Positions 1-9,276 of a stretch of DNA of 64,000 nucleotides are shown here, piece after piece. Origin of the DNA: Streptomyces sp. NBC_01267 (GTDB lineage Bacteria > Actinomycetota > Actinomycetes > Streptomycetales > Streptomycetaceae); NCBI RefSeq assembly GCF_036241575.1, contig NZ_CP108455.1:6741001-6805000 (forward strand). Direction: 5' to 3'. Each line of letters opens with the position of its first letter. Within the stretch, counting starts at the first letter, position 1. A program made the position numbers and the translations under genes. The notes beneath the pieces are model-generated. The model did no database searches and was not told where the DNA came from. It saw nothing but the letters and a program-made list of their open reading frames with translations.

Positions 1-633
1 ATCGTCTCGATGTGCATCGTGATGCTGGTCTGTATGACCGAGTCGACCGCGGACATGCTGGCGCTCGGCAAGATCGTCGGCCGTCCCGCCGACGAGCGGA
101 CCATCGAGGGCGGGCTGCGCGCCGACACCATCGGCAGCCTGGTGAGCCAGTTCTTCAACGGCTTCATGGCGAGCGCCTTCGCGCAGAACATCGGCCTGGT
201 CGCGATGACCAAGGTGCGCAGCCGCTACGTCGTCGCCACCGGCGGCGGGATCCTGATCCTGCTCGGCCTCTGTCCGATGGCCGCGTCGGCGATCGCCCTC
301 GTACCGCTGCCGGTGCTGGGCGGCGCCGGGGTCGTGCTCTTCGGCTCGGTCGCGGCGAGCGGGGTGCAGACGCTGGCGAGCGCGGCCATGGAGAAGGGGG
401 AGAACGCCCTGATCGTGGCGACCGCCCTCGGCATCGGGCTGATCCCGATAGCGGCGCCGGACTTCTACCAGGCCTTCCCGAAGGACGTTCTGGTGGTGCT
501 CGACTCGGGCATCTCCACCGGATGTGTGGTGGCCATCGTGCTGAACCTGGCCTTCAACCATCTGGGTGCGGGGAAGAGCGTGGAGGAACCGGAGCAGCAG
601 GCCGTACCGGAGGCGGCAGCCGCGATCCGCTGA
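1..633 (+). CDS. NCS2 family purine/uracil permease, C-terminal part
   Basis: The reading frame is open from base 1, so this is the last 210 residues of a gene that starts before the window. The product is a polytopic membrane protein of the nucleobase:cation symporter-2 family (xanthine, uric acid or uracil uptake). The family's conserved segment is visible as FAQNIGLVAMTKVRSRYV, and several hydrophobic membrane spans follow (for example around LLGLCPMAASAIALVPLPVL). The substrate cannot be read from this part. Nearby allantoinase and malate synthase make a purine such as xanthine or urate plausible, but this is inference from context. Confidence 0.85.
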   Translation: MVSMCIVMLVCMTESTADMLALGKIVGRPADERTIEGGLRADTIGSLVSQFFNGFMASAFAQNIGLVAMTKVRSRYVVATGGGILILLGLCPMAASAIALVPLPVLGGAGVVLFGSVAASGVQTLASAAMEKGENALIVATALGIGLIPIAAPDFYQAFPKDVLVVLDSGISTGCVVAIVLNLAFNHLGAGKSVEEPEQQAVPEAAAAIR

Positions 634-709
634 CACCGGCGGGACAGATACGGCGCGTACCGCACCGCTGAGGTGCCGTACGCGCCGTATCCGTGTGCCG
701 GACCGCTGA

Positions 710-1570
710 TCAGTTGATGGTGTACGGGTCCCCGTAGACCTTCCAGCTGAGCGGCGGGTTCAGGCCGAGGTTGCCGTTCTTCAGGAAGACGCGCTGCTCG
801 GTGTCGACGCGGCTGGTGTCGCTGTGGGCCTCCTCCTGCTGCATCGCCCAGACCCGGGCGTCGAGGAAGGCGTTGAGGTAGGTGGTCTCGTTGCCGCCCT
901 GGGCCGGGGTCTTGGCCTTGGCGAGAGCCCTCTTGCGGATGGAGCTGAAGCTGGTCTTGTCGTCACCGTCACCGTGCATGACGATCGCGTCGTAGTACGC
1001 GAACTGGCCGAGGGTTCCGATGCCGTCCGCCTTGCCCTGCTTGACGGCCGGGTCGAAGTAGACGCGGTCGCGCTCGTCGTTCTGCGCGGTCTGGAAGACC
1101 GTGTCCTTGGCCGCGGTCTTCCAGGCGCTCTCGAAGGCCGAGCCGAGACCCGAGTGCGAGTCGGAGCCGTTGACCTTCTTGAGTGCGGGGAGGTACTTGG
1201 CGAGCGGGTTGCCGGGCTCGCGGTTCGTGTACAGCGTCACCAGGTCCAGCATGTCCCCGGTGCCGGAACAGAAGCCGATGATGCCCGCGGTGTAGCCGCG
1301 ACCGTCACCGATGTCCTCGATGTACTTGTACTGGGCCTTCCAGTCCAGCGAGGAGTTCTCCGCGCTGGAGACCAGCTTCATGGCGATTTCCTTCTTCGCC
1401 GGGTCGTCGAGTCCGGTCGCCGCAGCGGCCACCTGATGCGAACTCGTCTGCGGCGCAGGCGCGTTGGCGGCGTACGCGGTGGCGGGTACGGCCACCAGGG
1501 CCAGGCCGAGCACCGTGCGGGTGATGATCCTCTTGCGGCGTCCAGGGGTGGTGCGGTGGGGGGCGTTCAC
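710..1570 (-). CDS. csn: Secreted chitosanase, GH46
   Basis: Extracellular endo-chitosanase that hydrolyses chitosan, 286 residues. A signal peptide covers about residues 1-35 (RRKR, then a hydrophobic stretch, then ATAYA). The two GH46 catalytic residues fit Glu71 in SAENSSLDW and Asp89 in DIGDGRGYT, with the 18-residue spacing known for the N174-type enzyme (E22/D40 of the mature protein). The GTG start at 1570 is preceded by GGAGG; the same frame stays open far upstream but that part is antisense to the next gene. A palindrome at 1609-1623 probably carries its repressor site. It sits in a chitin/chitosan neighbourhood with the chitinase at 3541. Confidence 0.93.
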   Translation of the reverse strand: MNAPHRTTPGRRKRIITRTVLGLALVAVPATAYAANAPAPQTSSHQVAAAATGLDDPAKKEIAMKLVSSAENSSLDWKAQYKYIEDIGDGRGYTAGIIGFCSGTGDMLDLVTLYTNREPGNPLAKYLPALKKVNGSDSHSGLGSAFESAWKTAAKDTVFQTAQNDERDRVYFDPAVKQGKADGIGTLGQFAYYDAIVMHGDGDDKTSFSSIRKRALAKAKTPAQGGNETTYLNAFLDARVWAMQQEEAHSDTSRVDTEQRVFLKNGNLGLNPPLSWKVYGDPYTIN

Positions 1571-1608
1571 CAGTCCTCCAAGGGGAGTTCGTCCTTCAGG
1601 TGTTCTGT

Positions 1609-1623
1609 TAGGAAGCTTTCCTA
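1609..1623. promoter_or_regulatory. Palindrome upstream of chitosanase
   Basis: TAGGAA and TTCCTA form perfect 6-bp arms around GCT, 39 bases before the chitosanase start. The position suits an operator. It resembles the AGGAAA/TTTCCT palindromes I recall for the ROK-type repressor CsnR of Streptomyces chitosanase genes; that link is from memory and not proven here. Confidence 0.55.
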
Positions 1624-1828
1624 TCAGCTGTCCGGGGGGTCGTACACCCCCTGGGGAGAAAGGAGTTGAGCGAATGCGGTATGGGCAGGGCTGCCCTTGA
1701 TCGTTGATCAACCCTACGAGGGTGGCTGTGGTGGTGCATTTTGTCCGACCCTGTCTCGCCGGGGTGGCCGGAGCCCCGGCGGCGCACCGCGGCGGAGGCA
1801 GGGCCCCGGGCGCTGTAGCGTCTTCGGT

Positions 1829-2512
1829 ATGGACGATCACTCTGTAGTCGATGTCGGCGACGTACGGCTGGCCTACCGGACCTGGGGCGACCCCTTCGGG
1901 GCGCCGGTGGTGCTGCTGCACGGTCTCGGCGGTTCCTCCGCGACCTGGGAGGCGACCGGGCAGGCACTCGGCGAGGAGTGGCGGGTGTACGCCCTTGACC
2001 TGCGCGGACATGGTGAGAGCGACTGGCCGGACGAGTACTCGTTCGAACTGATGCGGGACGATGTGTTCGGCTTCCTGAACGAGCTGGACCTGGACCGGGT
2101 CGGGGTCGTCGGGCACTCCATGGGCGGCGTCGTCGCGTATCTGCTCGCCCAGGAGCATCCGGACCGGGTGGAGCGGCTCGTACTGGAGGAGACCCCGCCG
2201 CCGTTCCCCAGCGAAAGGCCCGAGCCCGTCCACCCGGACGCGCCGGTCGACTACGACTGGAACGCCGTGCCCGCCATCAAGAGTCAGGTCCGGGATCCCG
2301 AACCGGAGTGGGCCGAACGGCTCGACGAGATCGTGGCACCGACCCTGCTCGTGACCGGCGGCCCGGACAGCTCCATGCCGCAGGACCGGATCCCCGACAT
2401 GGCCGCGAAGATCCCGGACTCCCGGATGATCACGATCCCGGTCGGTCACCGGGTGCACGAGCTGGAGCCGGGGCAGTTCTCGGCGGCGGTCAGCGAGTTC
2501 TTCACCAGCTGA
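1829..2512 (+). CDS. Alpha/beta hydrolase
   Basis: A 227-residue alpha/beta-hydrolase-fold enzyme. The oxyanion-hole motif HGLGG is near residue 31, the nucleophile elbow GHSMGG places the catalytic serine at residue 97, and a late GHRVHE supplies the likely histidine. The protein is cytoplasmic, with no signal peptide. The ATG at 1829 fits the family N-terminus (MDDHSVVDVGDVRLAYRTWG); upstream in-frame codons belong to the region antisense to the chitosanase leader. The substrate is unknown. It could be an esterase, a lactonase or a haloperoxidase-like protein. It converges on the next gene across a strong hairpin. Confidence 0.85.
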   Translation: MDDHSVVDVGDVRLAYRTWGDPFGAPVVLLHGLGGSSATWEATGQALGEEWRVYALDLRGHGESDWPDEYSFELMRDDVFGFLNELDLDRVGVVGHSMGGVVAYLLAQEHPDRVERLVLEETPPPFPSERPEPVHPDAPVDYDWNAVPAIKSQVRDPEPEWAERLDEIVAPTLLVTGGPDSSMPQDRIPDMAAKIPDSRMITIPVGHRVHELEPGQFSAAVSEFFTS

Positions 2513-2624
2513 CGACCGGCCGGGAGTCGGCTGACACGACCGGCTGACGCGACCAGATGGCACGTCCGGCCGGCACGTCCGGCCTCACACGCGGAGAACG
2601 GTGAGCGCCGAGCGCGTCTCCCGA

Positions 2625-2676
2625 AACGAAACAGGACGCCCTGCGCCGGGTACGGCGCGGGGCGTCCTGTTTCGTT
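2625..2676. terminator. Bidirectional terminator hairpin
   Basis: A perfect 17-bp stem (2625-2641 with 2660-2676), extended inside by a GCGCCG/CGGCGC inner stem. The left arm begins AACGAAAC and the right ends GTTTCGTT, giving A and T tracts on both strands. It lies between two converging genes, 2512 (+) and 2683 (-), so it can serve both. Confidence 0.85.
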
Positions 2677-2682
2677 GCGTCC

Positions 2683-3258
2683 CTACGGCCGCCACTCCGG
2701 GCTGCGTCCGCTGGAACCGATCACCCGGTCGATGAACGGAGCCCCTTCGGGAACCGCGACCGCCGGGCCGAAGATGTCTGTCTGCCCGCCCTGGTTCATC
2801 ATCTTCAGCAGCCCGTACGACACCTGAAGGCTCGCGTCGTCCACGGCGTACGGCTGTCCGGTCGCGCGGGCCAGGTCCCAGCCGTGCACGACCAGTTCGT
2901 TGAGGGCGACCTGCCCGGCCACCTCCGCGGGCAGGTCGACCGCCCCCGCCCTGGTCTGTCCTTCGCGCGACTCCGGGGTGCGCCAGGCGGCGGCGACCTC
3001 GTCGAGCTGCCTGGGAAGTACGGTCCGCCAGTCCGCTTCGAGTACGGGTTTCGTCGTGCCGGGGGCGGTGTCGGTGGCCGGCCCGAAGTCCTTCTCCGCC
3101 GCGGCGCGGAAGGCCGCGGTCAGTCCGACGACATGGGCCAGGAGCTCCCCGACGGAGTAGTCGGGGCACGGAGTGGGGCCGGACAGCTGCGTGTCGTCGA
3201 TGGCGTCGAGGAGGTCTGCCACGGAGCGGGCGGCGGGGCCGAGATCGTAGGTATTCAC
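2683..3258 (-). CDS. TIGR03086-type / maleylpyruvate isomerase family protein
   Basis: About 191 residues of the DinB-like four-helix family that includes mycothiol-dependent maleylpyruvate isomerases and TIGR03086 proteins. Recognisable features are the PCPDYSVGELLAHVVG segment near the N-terminus and NELVVHGWDLARATGQ in the second half, which carries the family's metal-site histidine region. The start was set at GTG 3258 (VNTYDLGPAARSV), which has a weak GAGG upstream and matches family N-termini. ATG 3291 is an alternative without a ribosome site. The reaction is unknown; many members act in mycothiol chemistry. It is transcribed divergently from the chitinase. Confidence 0.75.
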   Translation of the reverse strand: MNTYDLGPAARSVADLLDAIDDTQLSGPTPCPDYSVGELLAHVVGLTAAFRAAAEKDFGPATDTAPGTTKPVLEADWRTVLPRQLDEVAAAWRTPESREGQTRAGAVDLPAEVAGQVALNELVVHGWDLARATGQPYAVDDASLQVSYGLLKMMNQGGQTDIFGPAVAVPEGAPFIDRVIGSSGRSPEWRP

Positions 3259-3405
3259 ACGCCTCAGACTGGCGCGCCGCCGAGAACTCATCGGTCAGCG
3301 AACCACCCGTCCGCGGGTGAACCACTCTCCCGCGCGAGCCGCGGCCCGGCCGGACGGTCATGCCCGGCGCGTCCCATCCGGACGGCCCCGGCCGCCGGGC
3401 GGTAT

Positions 3406-3462
3406 TGGTCTGTACCTAGGTGGTCTGTACCTCTTGACGAACTGGTCCAGACCACCTAACTT
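3406..3462 (+). promoter_or_regulatory. Chitinase promoter with DasR-type sites
   Basis: Two direct copies of TGGTCTGTACCT (3406-3417, 3421-3432) are followed by TTGACG (-35, 3434-3439), a 17-base spacer and TAACTT (-10, 3457-3462). The spacer holds ACTGGTCCAGACCAC (3441-3455), a near-perfect match to the dre site of the GntR-family regulator DasR. Direct TGGTCnnnACC repeats are known in Streptomyces chitinase promoters. The operator lies between the -35 and -10, a position expected for repression. Confidence 0.85.
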
Positions 3463-3504
3463 CCACTGTGCTCCATGGCACCAAGGACATTCGCTCCCCC
3501 CTGA

Positions 3505-3522
3505 GGACCGCGCCTGCGGTCC
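3505..3522 (+). promoter_or_regulatory. Leader hairpin of chitinase mRNA
   Basis: GGACCGC and GCGGTCC pair around GCCT, 18 bases before the chitinase start and just ahead of the AAGGGAG ribosome site. It lies inside the predicted 5' leader and may stabilise the mRNA or modulate translation. The function is inferred. Confidence 0.5.
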
Positions 3523-3540
3523 CTGCCTCAAGGGAGAACC

Positions 3541-5838
3541 ATGGTCGAGCACAGATCGTTCGGATCATTCAGACGCAGAACGGCGACATCCCTGATCGCC
3601 GTTCTCGGACTCCTACTCGCGCTGCTGTCCCTCCAGGCGACGCCCGCCCACGCGGCCGGCAAGCTGACGGCCACCTTCACCAGCGCGGACAACGGGCCCT
3701 GGTGGAAAGGGACCTACATCCTGCACAACGACGGCGACACCGCCGTGACCGGCTGGTCCCTGGAATTCGACCTGCCCTCCGGAGTGGCCATCAGCTCCTC
3801 GTACAACGGGACGGTCACCACCCAGGGCAGTCACATCACCGCCGTCAACGCCGCCTACAACGGCACCGTCGCGGCGCACAGCACCACCGAGCCGTACAGC
3901 TTCTGGTTCGTCGCCACCGGCCCGATCACCGCACCGGACGGCTGCCGGATCAACGGTGACAAGTGCGACGGCTCGGCGGACGCACCGCCGACCGCGCCCG
4001 GCGGACTCAAGCAGACGGACGTGACCGCCCACACCGCGACGCTCTCCTGGACGGCGTCCGCGGCGGGGGACTTCCCCGTCGCCTCGTACGACATCCTCGC
4101 GGGCGGCACCGTCGTGGGCAGCGCCACCGCCGCGACCAGCGGCACCGTCACCGGGCTGACCCCCGCCACCGCGTACTCCTTCACCGTCCGGGCCAAGGAC
4201 ACCCGCGGCAATGTCTCGGCCCAGAGCCCGCCGCTGGCGGTGACCACCGTGGATCCGGCGAGTGACACGTCCCCGCCGACGGCGCCCGGGGCCCTGCACT
4301 CCACCGGCGTCGACTCCAGCAGCGTCACCCTGGCCTGGACCGCCGCGACGGACAACCAGCGCGTCGCCGCGTACGACATCTACCGTGGCTCCGCGCTCGC
4401 CACGACGGTCTCGGGAACCACCACCACGGCGACCGTCGGCGGACTGTCGCCCTCGACGTCGTACACCTTCACCGTCAAGGCCCGTGACCCGGCGGACAAC
4501 GCCTCACCGGCGAGCAACACGCTCACCGTGAAGACCGACGACATCGTCGGCAGCGGCAAATACGCCAAGGTCGGATACTTCGTCCAGTGGGGCATCTACG
4601 GCAGGCAGTACTTCGTCAAGAATCTCCAGGACTCCGGTGCGGCCTCGAAGCTGAACGTCCTCAACTACTCCTTCGAGAACATCGATCCCACCAACCTCAC
4701 CTGTATGAACGGCGTCACGAAGGGCACCACGGCCGACCCCGAGGATCCTGACCAGGGGACCGGAGCCGGTGACGCGGACGCCGACTACGCCCGTCCGATG
4801 AGCGCCGCCCAGTCCGTGGACGGCGTCGCCGACGACGGCTGGGGCAAACTGCGCGGCAACTTCAACCAGTTGAAGAAGCTCAAGGCCCTCCACCCGGACC
4901 TGAAGATCCTGGTCTCGCTCGGCGGCTGGACCTACTCGAAGTACTTCTCCGACGTGGCCGCCACCGAGGCGTCCCGGCAGAAGTTCGTCTCCTCGTGCAT
5001 CGACATGTACATCAAGGGCAACCTGCCCGAGTACTCGGGCGCGGGCGGCCCCGGCACCGCCGCCGGGATCTTCGACGGCTTCGACATCGACTGGGAGTGG
5101 CCGGGCACCGACACCGGACACCCCGGCAACCACTGGTCCGCCGACGACAAGGGCAACCTGACGCTGCTCCTCGCCGAATTCCGCAAGCAGATGGACGCGT
5201 TGGGCGGCGGACACCGGCTGCTCACCGCGTTCACCCCGGCCGACCCGCAGAAGATCAGCGACGGCTGGGACCTGACCAAGGTCTTCGACTCCCTCGATGT
5301 GGCCAACGTCCAGGGGTACGACTTCCACGGCTCGGGCAGCGACAACTCCTGGGAACCGGACCGCACCGGCGACCAGGCCAACCTCTACGCGGACGACGGC
5401 GACCCGTACGGCTTCCACTTCAGCGTGGACGCGGCCGTCAAGGCGTACACCGACGCGGGCGTCGAGCCGAGAAAGCTGACAGTCGGCATCCCGTTCTACG
5501 GCCGTGGCTGGCAGAACGTCACCGACGGCGGGGCGAACGGTGAATGGCAGTCGGCGGGCGGCGCCGCGCCGGGACAGTTCGCGGAGGAGGCGGGAACCCG
5601 CGGCTACGCCAACCTGATCGGCGCCTTTCCGACGATGACGATCCACCACGACGAACAGTCGGTGTCCACCTACGGGTACACCGGAAACCAGTGGTGGTCC
5701 TTCGACGACACCTGGTCCATCGGCAAGAAGACGGCCTATGTGAAGGACAAGGGCCTGCTGGGCGTCATGATCTGGGAGATGTCCGGCGACACCCCGCAGG
5801 GGACGCTGATGGGGGCACTCGACACCGGGCTGAAGTAG
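3541..5838 (+). CDS. Secreted chitinase: CBM2, two FnIII, GH18
   Basis: Extracellular chitinase of 765 residues that cleaves chitin. A signal peptide spans residues 1-38 (cut after TPAHA). Residues 39-145 form a family-2 carbohydrate-binding module with conserved tryptophans (GPWWKGTYI, TGWSLEF). Two fibronectin type III domains cover about 147-236 and 244-331. The GH18 barrel runs from about 340 to the end. The GH18 signature FDGFDIDWEW puts the catalytic glutamate at residue 519. Compared with ChiC-type chitinases it has an extra FnIII domain. Start ATG 3541 follows AAGGGAGAACC. Regulation by DasR is predicted from the promoter. Confidence 0.95.
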   Translation: MVEHRSFGSFRRRTATSLIAVLGLLLALLSLQATPAHAAGKLTATFTSADNGPWWKGTYILHNDGDTAVTGWSLEFDLPSGVAISSSYNGTVTTQGSHITAVNAAYNGTVAAHSTTEPYSFWFVATGPITAPDGCRINGDKCDGSADAPPTAPGGLKQTDVTAHTATLSWTASAAGDFPVASYDILAGGTVVGSATAATSGTVTGLTPATAYSFTVRAKDTRGNVSAQSPPLAVTTVDPASDTSPPTAPGALHSTGVDSSSVTLAWTAATDNQRVAAYDIYRGSALATTVSGTTTTATVGGLSPSTSYTFTVKARDPADNASPASNTLTVKTDDIVGSGKYAKVGYFVQWGIYGRQYFVKNLQDSGAASKLNVLNYSFENIDPTNLTCMNGVTKGTTADPEDPDQGTGAGDADADYARPMSAAQSVDGVADDGWGKLRGNFNQLKKLKALHPDLKILVSLGGWTYSKYFSDVAATEASRQKFVSSCIDMYIKGNLPEYSGAGGPGTAAGIFDGFDIDWEWPGTDTGHPGNHWSADDKGNLTLLLAEFRKQMDALGGGHRLLTAFTPADPQKISDGWDLTKVFDSLDVANVQGYDFHGSGSDNSWEPDRTGDQANLYADDGDPYGFHFSVDAAVKAYTDAGVEPRKLTVGIPFYGRGWQNVTDGGANGEWQSAGGAAPGQFAEEAGTRGYANLIGAFPTMTIHHDEQSVSTYGYTGNQWWSFDDTWSIGKKTAYVKDKGLLGVMIWEMSGDTPQGTLMGALDTGLK

Positions 5839-5866
5839 GACCGGCGCTGCTCCGCCCCCGGCGCTG

Positions 5867-5902
5867 CTCCGCCCCCGGCGCAGCGCGGCGCCGGGGGCGG
5901 AG
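5867..5902. terminator. Terminator between chitinase and malate synthase
   Basis: A 15-bp stem CTCCGCCCCCGGCGC with GCGCCGGGGGCGGAG (5867-5881, 5888-5902) and a 6-base loop. It lies between converging genes. The left arm is part of a 17-bp tandem duplication (5842-5858, 5859-5875), so two alternative stems are possible. Confidence 0.75.
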
Positions 5903-5922
5903 TTCAGGACCGGGCGACCGCG

Positions 5923-7542
<1,620 letters not shown>

Positions 7543-7674
7543 GAGCGGTCACTCCTTCAGCGGGTGGTGCCTGACGGCCGCCGGGCTCGGGAAACGGCAC
7601 GGGGTGCCACGGCGCCGGAATGCGGTCGCAGGCGCCCTGCGGGGTCCAGGGCGCTTCTGACGTGTGGATACTAG

Positions 7675-7690
7675 TTTCCTCATGGTGGAA
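7675..7690. promoter_or_regulatory. IclR/AllR-type box upstream of aceB
   Basis: TTTCCTCATGGTGGAA has TTCC/GGAA arms and resembles the two boxes before allantoinase (TTTTGCTTTGTGGAAA and TTTCGCTGTATGGAAA). It is 133 bases before aceB. A second inverted repeat, TCAAC-GCTAT-GTTGA, follows at 7693-7707. Assignment to the IclR regulator at 12975 is inference from similarity and pathway logic. Confidence 0.45.
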
Positions 7691-7756
7691 GTTCAACGCT
7701 ATGTTGACATCGAGATTCTCCGGATCGACAGAAGTTGTCGCTGGGTGCCAGAGCGG

Positions 7757-8368
7757 TCACTCCAAGTGGAACAGGTCGTCGACGGTGTCGATGTCGTACG
7801 CCTGGGACACATCGGAACACTCCACGAGCGTGATCGCCTCCCGGTGCGCCCGGAGGTAGGCGCGGGCCCCGCGGTCGCCCACCGCGGTCGCCGCGACGTC
7901 CGCCCAGCGGTCCGCCCCGAAGATCACCGGATGGCCGCGTTCGCCTCCGTACGAAGCCGCCGCGAGACCGGCCGACGACCGGCAGGCGGCGCGTACCCGG
8001 GCCACCGCCGCCGCGCCGATCCCCGGCTGGTCCACCAGCAGGACGAGCGCCGCGTCCGCACCCGATCCGGCGAGCGACGCCAGACCGGAACGCAGCGACG
8101 AGCCCATGCCCTCCTCCCACCGGGGGTTGTCGGTGACGACGCATCCGGACAGATCGGCCCGTTCCCGTACGTCGGCCGACGCGGCACCCAATACCACATG
8201 GACCGGACCACAGCCGCCCTCCCGCAGCACCCGGACCGCGTGCTCGACCAGCGGCCGGCCGCGGTGTTCCAGCAGGGCCTTGGGGTGCCCGCCCAGGCGC
8301 CGCCCGCCGCCCGCCGCGAGCAGCAGCCCGGCCACCACCGGCTCCTGGCCTTCCGTGTCACGTGTCAT
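7757..8368 (-). CDS. MobA-like nucleotidyltransferase
   Basis: A 203-residue NTP transferase of the MobA/MocA type. The nucleotide loop LLLAAGGGRRLGGHPKALL is at the N-terminus and LLVDQPG is the conserved metal/nucleotide motif. Such proteins transfer CMP or GMP to molybdopterin and often serve xanthine dehydrogenase and related purine-oxidising enzymes. That would suit the ureide genes around it, though no dehydrogenase gene lies in the window. Start ATG 8368 has GGGG just upstream; GTG 8395 is possible. The initiation region is built from three similar units and contains a six-codon mini-ORF ending on this ATG. Confidence 0.75.
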   Translation of the reverse strand: MTRDTEGQEPVVAGLLLAAGGGRRLGGHPKALLEHRGRPLVEHAVRVLREGGCGPVHVVLGAASADVRERADLSGCVVTDNPRWEEGMGSSLRSGLASLAGSGADAALVLLVDQPGIGAAAVARVRAACRSSAGLAAASYGGERGHPVIFGADRWADVAATAVGDRGARAYLRAHREAITLVECSDVSQAYDIDTVDDLFHLE

Positions 8369-8614
8369 TTCCCCGCACCCGCCATTTCCCCGCACCTGTT
8401 CATTTCGCCGTACCCGTCATTCCGTTCCCTCCGTCATGGGGACTGGATACCTCATGGACATCCGCTCGTCCGGCTGAATTCCGGCCGTCGAGTGGCGAGA
8501 ACGAGGCGCGGTGGCGTTAACTGGCCCGCGACCCACGGTGTCCGACCAGCACCGCACGGGTCGAACCGGTGCGGGGAAAGACCAGCACGGCGTGGTGCGA
8601 GGGGGAGAGCTTTG

Positions 8615-8920
8615 TTGCGAAGTGTGGGCCAGAGGTGTGTGACGAGCAGCGGCGAGGATCCGCGGGTGACGGAGCTGCGTTCCTCGATCTCCCGCCTCCG
8701 CCGTGAACTGGCCGCTCACCCGGCCCGGTTCCCGGACCGGGCGATCGCCGAGGACGAACTGGCGGTCCTGGACGAGATGGCGCAGAGCGGCGTACCGGAG
8801 ATCCTGCCGCTGCGCCGGTCGCTGCTGCTGGTCGCGGGGGCGATCGGCTCGGTCAGCGCGCTGGTGGTCTCGCTCTCGGAAGTACGGAACGCGGTGGAAC
8901 TCTTCGGCGGCACGTCCTGA
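8615..8920 (+). CDS. Small DUF5955-like protein
   Basis: About 101 residues and conserved in Streptomyces as far as I recognise it (DUF5955-like). An amphipathic, arginine-rich N-terminal half (ELRSSISRLRRELAAHP) precedes PEILPLRRSLLLVAGAIG and a hydrophobic helix. The function is unknown. The start is uncertain: TTG 8615 has GGGGGAGA at good spacing, while GTG 8639 (VTSSGEDPRV) has AGAGG. The TGA stop shares its A with the ATG of the next gene, so the two are translationally coupled. A membrane-associated role is possible. Confidence 0.6.
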   Translation: MRSVGQRCVTSSGEDPRVTELRSSISRLRRELAAHPARFPDRAIAEDELAVLDEMAQSGVPEILPLRRSLLLVAGAIGSVSALVVSLSEVRNAVELFGGTS

Positions 8921-9276
8921 TGCCGGTGCGCCGGGTGGTGCCCGACATCCCCACCGACGACATGGCGGCGAGCCGGGACTTCTACGGCCTCATCGGACTC
9001 CGGGAAGCCATGAACCAGGGCTGGGTGATGACGCTGGTCTCCACCACCAACCCCACCGCGCAGGTCACGTTCACCACCCGGGACGCGTCCGCCGCCGTCC
9101 GGCCCGACCTGTCGGTCGAGGTGGACGACGTGGACGCGGTCCACGCGGCCCTGGTCGCCGCCGGCGCCGAGATCGTGCACCCCTTGCAGAACGAGGAGTG
9201 GGGCGTACGACGGTTCTTCGTACGCGATCCGAACGGCAAGGTGGTCAATGTGCTGAGCCACCTGCCCGCCGGATGA
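8920..9276 (+). CDS. VOC (glyoxalase/bleomycin-resistance fold) protein
   Basis: A 118-residue single-module vicinal oxygen chelate protein. PTDDMAASRDFYG is the typical first strand-helix and RRFFVRDPNGKVVNVLSH is the typical C-terminal strand with the metal-site region. Family members include dioxygenases, isomerases and drug-binding proteins. The ligand cannot be assigned. The start overlaps the stop of the preceding gene. Its last 32 bases overlap the 3' end of the response regulator on the other strand. Confidence 0.8.
   Translation: MPVRRVVPDIPTDDMAASRDFYGLIGLREAMNQGWVMTLVSTTNPTAQVTFTTRDASAAVRPDLSVEVDDVDAVHAALVAAGAEIVHPLQNEEWGVRRFFVRDPNGKVVNVLSHLPAG

Noticed and set aside
12-671. Long arginine-rich reading frames on the other frames of many genes
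   Set aside because: They are byproducts of the high G+C content: third-position bias, domain matches and start sites all support the overlapping frame that was annotated.
1570-2563. Upstream in-frame extension of the chitosanase
   Set aside because: It is antisense to the alpha/beta hydrolase gene and lacks a signal peptide at its start; the GTG at 1570 with GGAGG is followed directly by one.
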